A stretch of 50,162 nucleotides of DNA from assembly GCA_019695295.1 (NCBI GenBank), contig JAIBAH010000019.1, forward strand, positions 1 through 50,162, given 5' to 3'. Numbering within the stretch: position 1 is the first letter of the stretch; each line of letters starts with the position of its first letter. Shown here one piece after another: positions 7,659 to 15,317 of the stretch. A program made the position numbers and the translations under genes. Source of the DNA: Bacteroidia bacterium (lineage in GTDB: Bacteria > Bacteroidota > Bacteroidia > J057). The notes beneath the pieces are model-generated. The model was not told where the DNA came from. It made no database searches and worked only from the letters and a program-made list of their open reading frames with translations.

Positions 7659-8489
7659 ATGCCCGTTTTTTTTCTCAGTGACTCGTTGTACCTTGACCCC
7701 GACCACGAAGCGTTAACGCTTTACAATCAGGCTTTTAAATATGGAGATGGTATCTTTGAAACAATCAGGGTATTCAGAGGAAAACCCATGTTTATGGAAG
7801 CGCATTTCGCCCGCCTTTTTACAGGAATGTACTTTCTGAAGTATAATTTTCAGGAAGAAAAATTTCAGGAGAGAATAACAGAAGGGATTTACCGTACGAT
7901 TGTGGCCGGCAACTTTAATCACGCCCGGCTCAGGGTACAGGTGTTCCGGTATCATCCTTTGCTTCCTCCTGATTTTTTGATTGAAGCCAATCCGATAGAA
8001 GATTTTTACTCCTCCCTCAGTACGCATTCCATTACGGATTTCAGACTTTTACCGCTTTTTGCCACGCCTTTGAGTGCGTTCAAGCACAATAACCGCCTCG
8101 TGTATCAGATGGCCAATATTCATGCTTCCGAAACCGGATACGATGAAGCCGTTTTATATTACAATCAGCATGTCGCCGAAACTTCCAATATGAATATTTT
8201 TATGGTGAAAGACAAAAAAGTATTTACGCCTCCGCTCGCCTGCGGTTGTCTTAATGGAATTATGCGGCTGAAAGTAATTGCGCTTTGCAAAGAGCTGAAA
8301 ATTCCCGTAAAAGATATGACCTTTACTTCCAAAGCACTCGCAAAAGCCGATGAAATTTTCCTGACAAATGTTGTCCGGGGAATTGCCCCCGTCTGGCGGT
8401 ACAACGAAGATACCTGGGATACTCAGGCACTTCCCATTACCACTTATCTGAGAAATAACCTCTTTCAGACGATATTAGAAAGTAAATAA
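7659..8489 (+). CDS. Class IV aminotransferase (PabC/BCAT-like)
   Basis: A 276-residue fold-type IV PLP enzyme. The N-terminal domain has the family's FKYGDGIFETIRVFRG. The PLP lysine is Lys142 in FKHNNRLVYQ, a context closer to aminodeoxychorismate lyase (KHLNRL in PabC) than to branched-chain aminotransferase. Glu174 in VAETSNMNIF is the conserved glutamate that contacts the pyridine nitrogen. A GCLNGIMR turn follows. The reaction is therefore 4-amino-4-deoxychorismate lysis in folate synthesis, or a transamination; sequence alone does not settle it. No pabA or pabB is nearby. It ends 2 bases before the class V aminotransferase, so the two are almost certainly cotranscribed. Confidence 0.85.
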   Translation: MPVFFLSDSLYLDPDHEALTLYNQAFKYGDGIFETIRVFRGKPMFMEAHFARLFTGMYFLKYNFQEEKFQERITEGIYRTIVAGNFNHARLRVQVFRYHPLLPPDFLIEANPIEDFYSSLSTHSITDFRLLPLFATPLSAFKHNNRLVYQMANIHASETGYDEAVLYYNQHVAETSNMNIFMVKDKKVFTPPLACGCLNGIMRLKVIALCKELKIPVKDMTFTSKALAKADEIFLTNVVRGIAPVWRYNEDTWDTQALPITTYLRNNLFQTILESK

Positions 8490-8491
8490 GG

Positions 8492-9562
8492 ATGAAAAAC
8501 CAAAATTCGTTATTACTCACTCCCGGGCCTGTTCCCGTACCGGAAGAAATCTGGAAAGCGATTTCAAGGCCGGTAATTTATCACAGAAATCAGGAGTTTG
8601 AACAGGTTATGCTGTCTCTTCAGTCGGGGTTGCAGTATTTGTTTCAGACTACTTCGCTCACCTGTGGAATGATTGGCAGCGGCACTACGGGAATGGAAGC
8701 GCTGCTCTACAGCCTGTTCAGGAAAAACGATAAGGTTGTATTCACCAATTTCGGGAAATTCAGTGAAAGGTGGGTGGACTATGCTCAGCTATCCGGACTT
8801 CACACCCTTAGTATCAATGCCGAATGGGGAAATACAATACCGGTTCAGGCTGTAATCCAGTGTCTGGAAGAAAATCCGGATACGACCGGCCTTGTACTGA
8901 CGCATTGCGAAACCTCCTCAGGGGTTTTGCTGGATATTGAAGAAATCGCCCTGAACGTAAAAAAAAGGTTTCCCGGAGTACTGATTGTAGTGGACGGAAT
9001 CAGCTCGGTGGGGGCTACGCCTTTTTATTTTGACGAATGGCAGGCAGACGCAGCGGTGGTGGCTTCTCAGAAATCGCTCAGAAATCCGGCAGGTACAGTG
9101 TATTTTGCACTGAGTGAGCCTGCACTTGACCGCCTTCGACCTACTCACAGCGCAGATTGTATGAACCTCATGAATTATACGGAAAGTGCCAAAAAGCGGA
9201 GTTTTCCTTATTCTCCTCCGGTAAATTTGTTTTATGGAGTCATTGCTTCTCTGGAAAGCGTACGGCAAAAGACGCTTCCGTTTATATGGAATGAAGTACA
9301 CGCTAATGCAAAGCATTTCCGTACGGAAATTAAAACGGCAGGATGGACAACCTTCGGAGAATCCCCTTCCGATACCCTAACCGCAATCACCTCCGCTACT
9401 CATTCTGTACCGGAAACCAAAAAAAGACTGTACGATTCGGGCTTCGTTGTTTCCGGCGGACAGGACAGGCTCAAGGGTAAAATCCTCAGGATAGCACATT
9501 ATAATCCGATTTTTGCTGAGGATTTGGAAAAAATCAGGGCAATCCTCTCCGGTACTCAGTAA
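8492..9562 (+). CDS. Class V aminotransferase (alanine/serine-glyoxylate type)
   Basis: A 356-residue fold-type I PLP enzyme of class V. Family marks are the N-terminal TPGPVPVPEEI, the GSGTTGMEAL phosphate-binding loop, Asp168 in VVDGISSVG, and the PLP lysine Lys194 in ASQKSLRNPAG. Relatives include alanine-glyoxylate, serine-pyruvate and serine-glyoxylate aminotransferases; the NPAG after the lysine replaces the usual GLxxPPG, so substrate assignment should be cautious. It is 2 bases downstream of the class IV enzyme gene, which suggests translational coupling or linked steps. A weak gap of 18 bases separates it from the convergent secreted-protein gene, with no terminator seen. Confidence 0.85.
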   Translation: MKNQNSLLLTPGPVPVPEEIWKAISRPVIYHRNQEFEQVMLSLQSGLQYLFQTTSLTCGMIGSGTTGMEALLYSLFRKNDKVVFTNFGKFSERWVDYAQLSGLHTLSINAEWGNTIPVQAVIQCLEENPDTTGLVLTHCETSSGVLLDIEEIALNVKKRFPGVLIVVDGISSVGATPFYFDEWQADAAVVASQKSLRNPAGTVYFALSEPALDRLRPTHSADCMNLMNYTESAKKRSFPYSPPVNLFYGVIASLESVRQKTLPFIWNEVHANAKHFRTEIKTAGWTTFGESPSDTLTAITSATHSVPETKKRLYDSGFVVSGGQDRLKGKILRIAHYNPIFAEDLEKIRAILSGTQ

Positions 9563-9580
9563 AAAAGATTTTTCAGGGGA

Positions 9581-10015
9581 TTACCGGCCTATCTGTTTTC
9601 TCTTCTTTTCCTGCTCCCAGATTTTCAACTGCTCCTCTTTGGAGAGAATACGCCCGTCCGGCTGAACATAAGGCTCTACCGTCATCATCCAGTGCTTAAA
9701 CCTTTTGTGCTCAAAGGCATATTTTCTTGCGGTTTCTTCCTTCTGATTAAAAAGACGGTACACAAATCCCTTTTTTCTTTTTTCCTGATCGTGTTTTTTC
9801 CCGAGAATTTCCTCCTCCTCTACCGGCTGGTCTTTTCCTTTCCAGAATAATTCAAAGGCTTTTTTTGCTTCAAAATAATTTACTTCCGGATTTTTTATCA
9901 TTTCTATCCATACAGGATGCTTCATCATATACTTTTCAGTATAGGGTTTGGAGTTTTGTGCCTGAAGCCAGAAGCTAAATAAGATAAGTCCGGAAAAAAG
10001 AATCCCTTTATTCAT
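9581..10015 (-). CDS. Small secreted charged protein, unknown function
   Basis: A 144-residue protein with a signal peptide ending near residue 19-20 (LQAQ). The mature part is rich in Lys, Glu and aromatic residues: KHPVWIEMIKNPEVNYFEAKKAFELFW, an acidic EEEE segment, then DGRILSKEEQLKIW and a basic end. It looks like helical hairpins exposed in the periplasm or at the surface. I have the impression of similar short proteins in other Bacteroidota but cannot name a family. It is 45 bases downstream of the barrel gene on the same strand, so the two may be cotranscribed. Confidence 0.7.
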   Translation of the reverse strand: MNKGILFSGLILFSFWLQAQNSKPYTEKYMMKHPVWIEMIKNPEVNYFEAKKAFELFWKGKDQPVEEEEILGKKHDQEKRKKGFVYRLFNQKEETARKYAFEHKRFKHWMMTVEPYVQPDGRILSKEEQLKIWEQEKKRKQIGR

Positions 10016-10060
10016 ATATTTATCTGTTAAAAAAAGAAATACTGACGAGTAAAAAGAGGA

Positions 10061-11023
10061 TTAAAAGTTCAGTCTGACTCCCAGATTGATTCCAATGCTG
10101 CTAAACTGACTTACGAGTCTCAAATCTTCTTTGGACTTCTGAAATCCAGGCGCATTTGGGTCATAATCCCCGAAGGAATTCTGAAAAGAGCCGGGGTTAT
10201 ATTCCATATTATTACTCTGTGCGTTAAGTTCATCAAAATACAAAGTTTCCTTTTCGTAAGGCGTTTTGGTGCTCAGGCGGTCATTTCCGTTTTCTGAGTA
10301 TTGAACGAGTTGGGTACGGTCGGCACCCACGGAGAGTGCCTGATGGGCCACTTCTGCAAATACTCCCAGCTTCCGGATATTATACTGTACCCCGATTGCC
10401 GACTGATATCCAAGGGTTAAGCGGCCTTTTGTCTCGAGTCGCTGTACAATCACGCTGTCATCTTTCAGATAAAAAGGTGGTCCCTGCATCGGAACCGGTA
10501 CATCGAAAGTTTGTGAAACATTGGTAATGGTTTTTCCCCCTACAGGCATCATCAGCCCAAAGCGGGCATAAGGTACCCATTTTTTATCCGCATTTCCATG
10601 CACAACGAGAGAAGGAGTAACCCGGATCTGGCGGGTATTCCGGGCAAGGGTTACGGAGACATACGACTTAATATCAGGGTTATTGGCATCACCGGGGTCT
10701 AATACAACCGTAGCGCTGCCTTTTACATTTGCGCCGGAAAGGTAATGTACTCCCAGTTCAAAGTCCAGATTATCGCAGAGTTTAGCCCCTACCGCTCCAC
10801 CAATCTGAAGGCCTCCGCCCAGGGTAGTGATATTGACTTTATCGATACTTTTTGCCACAGTATCGGGAAGAAGTTGTTTGATTTGTGTGAAATCTCTGAT
10901 AGAAGAGGCTTCTTTCGTTGCAGGCATTCCGTATCCGCCATGTAAACGAACATAAAAACGCTGACCATACGAAAAATGCAAACCTGTCAGGAGTATAACG
11001 AAGAATAGTAATCCTTTTTTCAT
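10061..11023 (-). CDS. Outer-membrane beta-barrel protein
   Basis: A 320-residue protein with a signal peptide (about residues 1-20, ending in SYGQ) and alternating amphipathic strands: RFYVRLHGGYG, LDFELGVHYLSG, KWVPYARFGLMMP, TLGYQSAIGVQY and GVFAEVAHQAL. The C-terminus is SSIGINLGVRLNF, ending in Phe as outer-membrane barrels do. This is the general outer-membrane protein beta-barrel fold of Bacteroidota, about 8-10 strands. The cargo or function is not evident. A good promoter lies upstream at 11058-11092, and the next gene encodes a small secreted protein. Confidence 0.8.
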   Translation of the reverse strand: MKKGLLFFVILLTGLHFSYGQRFYVRLHGGYGMPATKEASSIRDFTQIKQLLPDTVAKSIDKVNITTLGGGLQIGGAVGAKLCDNLDFELGVHYLSGANVKGSATVVLDPGDANNPDIKSYVSVTLARNTRQIRVTPSLVVHGNADKKWVPYARFGLMMPVGGKTITNVSQTFDVPVPMQGPPFYLKDDSVIVQRLETKGRLTLGYQSAIGVQYNIRKLGVFAEVAHQALSVGADRTQLVQYSENGNDRLSTKTPYEKETLYFDELNAQSNNMEYNPGSFQNSFGDYDPNAPGFQKSKEDLRLVSQFSSIGINLGVRLNF

Positions 11024-11057
11024 AAAAAAATCTGAGTTTTGAGTTTTATATTGGTTA

Positions 11058-11092
11058 CAAATGTAAAGAAAAAAGCGTATTGATAAATCAAA
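11058..11092 (-). promoter_or_regulatory. Promoter of the barrel gene
   Basis: On the minus strand TACATTTG (11058-11065) and TTTG (11089-11092) are 23 bases apart, matching the -7/-33 pattern. The leader would be about 30 bases. Confidence 0.6.
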
Positions 11093-11136
11093 AAATCAAT
11101 ATCCGTTATTTTTTATCAGAAGTCGTATCCTGTTTT

Positions 11137-11652
11137 TTACTTTTTGAGTTGCCAGCACCAAACACTCCCGGCTTCGGGGTCACTGATTTCCTCCACAAAT
11201 TCCATCCCACACTTTCTGAGTACGGATACAGACGCATTTTCTTCGGCAAGGGTATGAGCCTGAATCGTGACGACATCGGGAAAAGTCAGTGCGTGCCGGA
11301 TGAGTGCTTTTGCCATCTCCTGCGCAAATCCCCTTCCCCGGAATTCCTGTGCGGTTTCGTATCCTATTTCGACTTTTCCGTTTTCATCGGGTTTTCCGTG
11401 ATATCCCCCTGAGCCGATTAAGACATTTCCGTCTTTCAGGATTGAGAGGTAAGTCCACCAGTTTTTTTCATCCGATTCTTTTAGCCGCTCTTTTACATAT
11501 CCAAACTCTCTTTCCCCAAACTCTGTCCAGTGGTCGGGGACATTCAGATTCAGCAGATTGCGGATTGCGGCATTCCCGTTCAGCAGCGCCTCCATGATTT
11601 CAGTATCGCAGGCGAGTAAATGCGTTCTTTCGGTTTCTATATAAAATCTCAT
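11137..11652 (-). CDS. GNAT-family N-acetyltransferase (RimJ/RimL type)
   Basis: A 171-residue GNAT acetyltransferase that uses acetyl-CoA. It starts MRFYIETERTHLLACD, the usual RimJ/RimL-like N-terminus. It has a central ILKDGNVLIGSGGYHG strand pair, GKVEIGYETAQEFRGRGFAQEMAKAL (the acetyl-CoA pyrophosphate loop is RGRGFA) and a final VSVLRKCGMEFVEE. An ATG 21 codons upstream keeps the frame open, but a -7 box lies within that extension, so the start at 11652 is preferred. The acceptor substrate cannot be predicted. It runs divergently from the endonuclease V gene. Confidence 0.88.
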   Translation of the reverse strand: MRFYIETERTHLLACDTEIMEALLNGNAAIRNLLNLNVPDHWTEFGEREFGYVKERLKESDEKNWWTYLSILKDGNVLIGSGGYHGKPDENGKVEIGYETAQEFRGRGFAQEMAKALIRHALTFPDVVTIQAHTLAEENASVSVLRKCGMEFVEEISDPEAGSVWCWQLKK

Positions 11653-11670
11653 TCTTGTTTTATTTCCCTT

Positions 11671-11678
11671 CAAAGGTA
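11671..11678 (-). promoter_or_regulatory. -7 box of the GNAT gene
   Basis: TACCTTTG on the minus strand, 18 bases before the chosen ATG; it lies inside the longer open frame and so argues against the upstream start. No -33 box is found at normal spacing. Confidence 0.55.
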
Positions 11679-11784
11679 AAAAAATAGCGTGAAAGCATAA
11701 AAACAAAAACTGCAAAAAGCTAAAAAATGTGAAAAATATATATCTTTACGGGGCTTTTCACCAGAAAGATCGCTTTGATACTGT

Positions 11785-12294
11785 ATGATAATTGCATTGG
11801 ATGTGTATTACTATCCCCATAATGCCAAAGTGGTAGGGGTAGCGTTTGAGCAATGGGAAGCGGATACTCCTTTGGCAGTTTATACTGAGGTAGTGGAGAC
11901 CGTCACAGAGTATATTCCGGGAGAATTCTACAAAAGAGAACTTCCCTGCCTTCTGGCTCTGCTTCGCCTGACAGATTTGAGCGGTGTTTCGTGCATCATC
12001 ATAGACGGTTATGTACATCTCGCAGAGGACAGACCGGGATTGGGGGCTTATCTTTATGCTGCGCTGGAAGAAAAAATTCCTGTAATCGGAGTGGCAAAAA
12101 CTGCTTTTCACGGGGAAAATCCGAAGGTAATTCCGGTAAAAAGAGGGGAGAGTCAGAATCCGCTGCGGGTCACTGCTATCGGAATGGAAACGGAAACTGC
12201 GGCAACCTGCATACAAAAGATGGCGGGGGAGCACAGAATTCCCACTTTGCTGAAATTACTGGACCAATATACAAAGTCCGAAAAAAATGTGTGA
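11785..12294 (+). CDS. Endonuclease V-family deoxyinosine nuclease, compact
   Basis: A 169-residue protein of the endonuclease V family, which nicks DNA (or RNA) one base 3' of inosine. Asp6 (ALDVYY) and Glu52 in YIPGEFYKRELP correspond to the metal-binding Asp and Glu of the family, and Asp74 in IDGYVHLAEDRPGLGAYL is the third acidic residue. VIGVAKTAF is the family's central strand. It is shorter than E. coli Nfi (about 220). The usual DGxGxAHPR is replaced by DGYVHLAEDRPG, the pattern of a separate subfamily, so inosine specificity is inferred rather than shown. It is convergent with mltG, only 2 bases apart. Confidence 0.8.
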   Translation: MIIALDVYYYPHNAKVVGVAFEQWEADTPLAVYTEVVETVTEYIPGEFYKRELPCLLALLRLTDLSGVSCIIIDGYVHLAEDRPGLGAYLYAALEEKIPVIGVAKTAFHGENPKVIPVKRGESQNPLRVTAIGMETETAATCIQKMAGEHRIPTLLKLLDQYTKSEKNV

Positions 12295-12296
12295 GG

Positions 12297-13370
12297 CTAC
12301 TTGTTTTCCTGAGCCGACTTTTCTTTTTTCTCTTTGAGATACTGAGTGAGCCAAACGTGATATTCGTCGGCATTCCTTTGATGACCGGCAGCGTCTTTGG
12401 CAAAATTATGGTGGCCGCTCAGGTCAGGTCTTGCGCAGAAATACATATATTCATGCTCTTCCGCATTCAGCACTGCATCAATAGACGGAATCGAAGGGGT
12501 ACAAATCGGTCCCGGAGGTAGCCCTGTATTGATATAGGTATTATAGGGGCTTGGGGTCTGAGTATGCGCATTGGTGATTCGTCTCAGGCTGAAATCGCCT
12601 ACTGCGTACTTTACCGTCGGGTCGGCTCCCAGCGTCCAGTTTTTCTTTAAACGGTTGAGATATACGCCTGCAATCCGCTCTTTTTCGTCATTCTGATTGG
12701 TCTCTTCCTCTACAATGGATGCTACTGTCATCACCTCAATTCTGGAGAGTCCGAGTTTTTCCCGTTTTTTCTCCCTGTCTTCATTCCAGAATTTATTGTA
12801 CTCGGACTTCATTCGGTTGAAGAAATCACGAGTGGTGGTATTCCAGTTGATGGCATAGGTATTAGGGATAAAAAAAGCAATAGCGGTATTGGCATTTACG
12901 CCGGATTCTCTCAGAAAAGCGTCATCGCTGAGGAGTTTTCCGATTTCATCTCCCTTGAATTCAAATTTCCCTTTTACGCTTGAAACGATATCTCCCGGCA
13001 ACCGGAATTTCAGGAAAGTATATTTGATGGGATCCTGAGAGCCGGAACGCAGTTTTGCGACGAGCTGCCGGTTGGTCATGCCGGCTTTGATGATGTATCT
13101 TCCGGGTTTTACCTTGGAGGGATACTCCATTTGCTTGGCTATCCAGTCAAATGCTTTTACATCTTTCAGGATTTTATCTCTTTTCAGGGTTTCAAATACT
13201 TCATCATATCCCACTCCTGTGGGGATTTTCAGGTCATAGTATTCTTTCCCGTCAGGGATGTTTACTCCCGCCTTAAAGATACGGTTATATAAATAATATG
13301 CTGTTCCCCCCCCGGCAATCAGGAGTAATGGAAAAACGATTAATATAATTTTTTTTAAACTGGACTTCAT
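12297..13370 (-). CDS. mltG: Endolytic murein transglycosylase MltG
   Basis: A 357-residue single-pass membrane protein that cuts nascent glycan strands and so limits their length. After the N-terminal helix (about 8-28) come a LysM-like region (YDLKIPTGVGYDEVFETL; VKPGRYIIKAGMTNRQLVAKLRSG) and the YceG catalytic domain. The catalytic glutamate is Glu221 in ASIVEEET, equivalent to E. coli Glu218. Further marks are RIAGVYLNRL, LGADPTVKYA, SPYNTYINTGLPPGPI and the closing GHHNFAKDAAGH. It is the last gene of a minus-strand cluster with two PASTA proteins, a membrane protein and a secreted protein, which points to cell-wall work. Confidence 0.95.
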   Translation of the reverse strand: MKSSLKKIILIVFPLLLIAGGGTAYYLYNRIFKAGVNIPDGKEYYDLKIPTGVGYDEVFETLKRDKILKDVKAFDWIAKQMEYPSKVKPGRYIIKAGMTNRQLVAKLRSGSQDPIKYTFLKFRLPGDIVSSVKGKFEFKGDEIGKLLSDDAFLRESGVNANTAIAFFIPNTYAINWNTTTRDFFNRMKSEYNKFWNEDREKKREKLGLSRIEVMTVASIVEEETNQNDEKERIAGVYLNRLKKNWTLGADPTVKYAVGDFSLRRITNAHTQTPSPYNTYINTGLPPGPICTPSIPSIDAVLNAEEHEYMYFCARPDLSGHHNFAKDAAGHQRNADEYHVWLTQYLKEKKEKSAQENK

Positions 13371-13422
13371 CCTTTTTCTAATCGGTTAAATGGTGGAAGT
13401 TTCAATAATGAGTGGTTCTGTT

Positions 13423-14061
13423 TTACCTCTGGATTAATTGTAGTTTTTCAAACGTTAATGTTATGGTATAATATTCTCCTTTGTCTATGACTCTGTCGTT
13501 GTCTTTATCAAAGAAAGCAATAAGATAAAGATGGTCAGTTTTTAGTTGGGTAAAAGGATACGGAGTTTGGCGGTATTCATAAATATCCGGTATGTACCAG
13601 CGAAGTTTTATTTTCCCGTTCCTGTATTTTTTTATCACTTTGGCGCCTCCTCTTTGATGGTCTTCAGAAGCATAATAGAAATTGTGATTTCCCTCTATCA
13701 GAAACAAAGAGTTATAGACATTATTTTCATTGGTTGCCATAGAAGTTCCGTCCGCCAGAACAGGGGTTTCATTTATATCCATTCCCTCTTTCATATACTT
13801 GAAATAAAGTTCTTCTGAAGAAGCAACAAAACGGGCATAATGAAATTCCCCCTCATCCTCATTGGATTGTTTAAGGATAAAATCAATATTGAAAGGCTCT
13901 CTTTTGAGGGTTACATTGGAATGTACTGAAGTGAGAGGGAAATGTCTGTCTCCCTGAATCAGTTCTACTTCAGATTTAGGCGCTTTTTTTTGTGCGTCGG
14001 CTTCAGTGAAAGAGAAACACAGAAAAAGGAGTATAAAAATATATTTTCCGGGATTCATCAT
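13423..14061 (-). CDS. Secreted protein of unknown function
   Basis: A 212-residue exported protein. The signal peptide runs to about residue 23 (FTEADAQ) after the start MMNPGKYIF at 14061. The frame is open further upstream, but the ATGATG here overlaps the stop of the preceding membrane-protein gene (ATGA), a usual coupled start. The mature part is beta-rich: FHYARFVASSEELYFKYM, NHNFYYASEDHQRGG, GKIKLRWYIPDIYEY. It ends with YTITLTFEKLQLIQR and has a DKDNDRVIDKGEYY loop, resembling a calcium-binding loop. No named domain is recognised. The gene is in a cluster with MltG and PASTA proteins. Confidence 0.7.
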   Translation of the reverse strand: MMNPGKYIFILLFLCFSFTEADAQKKAPKSEVELIQGDRHFPLTSVHSNVTLKREPFNIDFILKQSNEDEGEFHYARFVASSEELYFKYMKEGMDINETPVLADGTSMATNENNVYNSLFLIEGNHNFYYASEDHQRGGAKVIKKYRNGKIKLRWYIPDIYEYRQTPYPFTQLKTDHLYLIAFFDKDNDRVIDKGEYYTITLTFEKLQLIQR

Positions 14062-14456
14062 TTTTTCTCTTTTAGCATTGTAGCAAGATAAGCCCCGGTC
14101 ATTGCAGGGAAAGCACAAATCAGTCCGCCGAGTACGGCAGAAATGAGGATTGCATAAATCGGTTGGGGAGACTGAGTAATCAGTTCTGCGATTCTTTTAC
14201 CGAGAACGGAGCCATTGCCATAATTCTGATAAGCTGCTGCGCCGCCCCATACCAAAAGCCCGGCAATGAATCCCGAGAGAAAGGACAGACCACTGATTTC
14301 TTTTTTTCTGCTGGAGAAACTTCTTTTAGGAGATGATACAAAAAAAAACGGGATGATAAAAGCAGGAATACACATTCCCCACCAGGGCAGAAAAAAACTG
14401 ACCAAAAGAGCAGAAATTGTGATGAGTGTAGTTTTTATTATGAATTTCATTCCCAA
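14058..14456 (-). CDS. Small polytopic membrane protein
   Basis: A 132-residue protein with four hydrophobic helices (about 8-22, 26-40, 56-75 and 98-125) and a cytoplasmic-type basic loop SSPKRSFSSRKKE between the second and third. The start may be Met1 or Met3. Its stop codon overlaps the start of the following secreted-protein gene by 4 bases, and the PASTA gene ends 18 bases upstream, so it is inside a compact operon. I do not recognise the family; many Bacteroidota carry such membrane proteins of unknown role near cell-wall genes. Confidence 0.7.
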   Translation of the reverse strand: MGMKFIIKTTLITISALLVSFFLPWWGMCIPAFIIPFFFVSSPKRSFSSRKKEISGLSFLSGFIAGLLVWGGAAAYQNYGNGSVLGKRIAELITQSPQPIYAILISAVLGGLICAFPAMTGAYLATMLKEKK

Positions 14457-14474
14457 AAAGAAAATTAAATTACC

Positions 14475-15227
14475 TTAATTAGACGGACCTTTACTGTGGA
14501 ACCAAACCGTAACGCCCTGTCCACGACGTACAGAGTCCTTTTCAGGTACTTGTTTGTAGGCTTTGCCATCTCCGTCGGCGGGGTCCCATTGAGGGTCTAT
14601 ACTTAATCCTGCCATAGAGAGTTTGGAGGCTGCTTCGTTATACTGCATTCCGATTACACTTGGGACTCTGGCAAAAGACTGTATTTTTTCGCCTTCGCCT
14701 ATAATCAGGGTAATTCCTGTTCCCTGAGGGATATCCGTTCCTTCCTTGATGTCTTTGCCCTCCAATAATGCTCTGAGCACCACGTTTCTTGCGATATCAG
14801 GAACTTTCCGGATTTCTTTTACCTGAAGTTTCCAGCTTTCGAGTTTGGCTTTTGCCTGATAGATGGATAAATCTACCACCTTAGGCATTTTTACCATTGG
14901 CGGCACGGCTTTGCTGATCGTTAAAAATACCGTACGGTCCGGCTTAACGGTACTTGACGGAGCAGGCTCCTGTTTCAGTACTGTCATGGGAGTAATGTTG
15001 GGGAGGTATAAAGAATCTTTCACTGCCATGAGCAGGTCGGCTTCTTTCAGTTTTTTACGGGCTTCATCCAGAGGCATTTTGGATATATCCGGAACAACAA
15101 CCGATTCGCCGTGGCTTGTATAGGAAGGGAGAAAAACATTAAAGAAAAATACATATCCCAATCCGCCCAGAATCAGGACTGATAATAATGAAATGATAAA
15201 CTCCTTCGTCTTAAAATATCCAAACAT
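14475..15227 (-). CDS. Kinase-free PASTA-domain membrane protein (second copy)
   Basis: A 250-residue bitopic protein: a short cytoplasmic start (MFGYFKTKEF), one transmembrane helix (about 11-32) and three PASTA domains (about 42-108, 110-182 and 186-250). PASTA domains bind peptidoglycan or beta-lactams; here no kinase or transpeptidase domain is attached. Each unit shows the VPDIxxxxxxEAxxKL pattern. The middle unit (VPPMVKMPKVVDLSIYQAKA) is nearly identical to that of the neighbouring paralogue, whereas the third has diverged. It lies 90 bases downstream of the first copy and 18 bases before the membrane-protein gene, in the cluster leading to mltG. Confidence 0.85.
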   Translation of the reverse strand: MFGYFKTKEFIISLLSVLILGGLGYVFFFNVFLPSYTSHGESVVVPDISKMPLDEARKKLKEADLLMAVKDSLYLPNITPMTVLKQEPAPSSTVKPDRTVFLTISKAVPPMVKMPKVVDLSIYQAKAKLESWKLQVKEIRKVPDIARNVVLRALLEGKDIKEGTDIPQGTGITLIIGEGEKIQSFARVPSVIGMQYNEAASKLSMAGLSIDPQWDPADGDGKAYKQVPEKDSVRRGQGVTVWFHSKGPSN

Positions 15228-15317
15228 ATCTTATTAATTTTAGTGTACCCTTTTCTTCTAACAAATTGTGTGCTGAAAACTGTATCACTTATGAGTAAAA
15301 ACGCCTGTTCTACGGGG

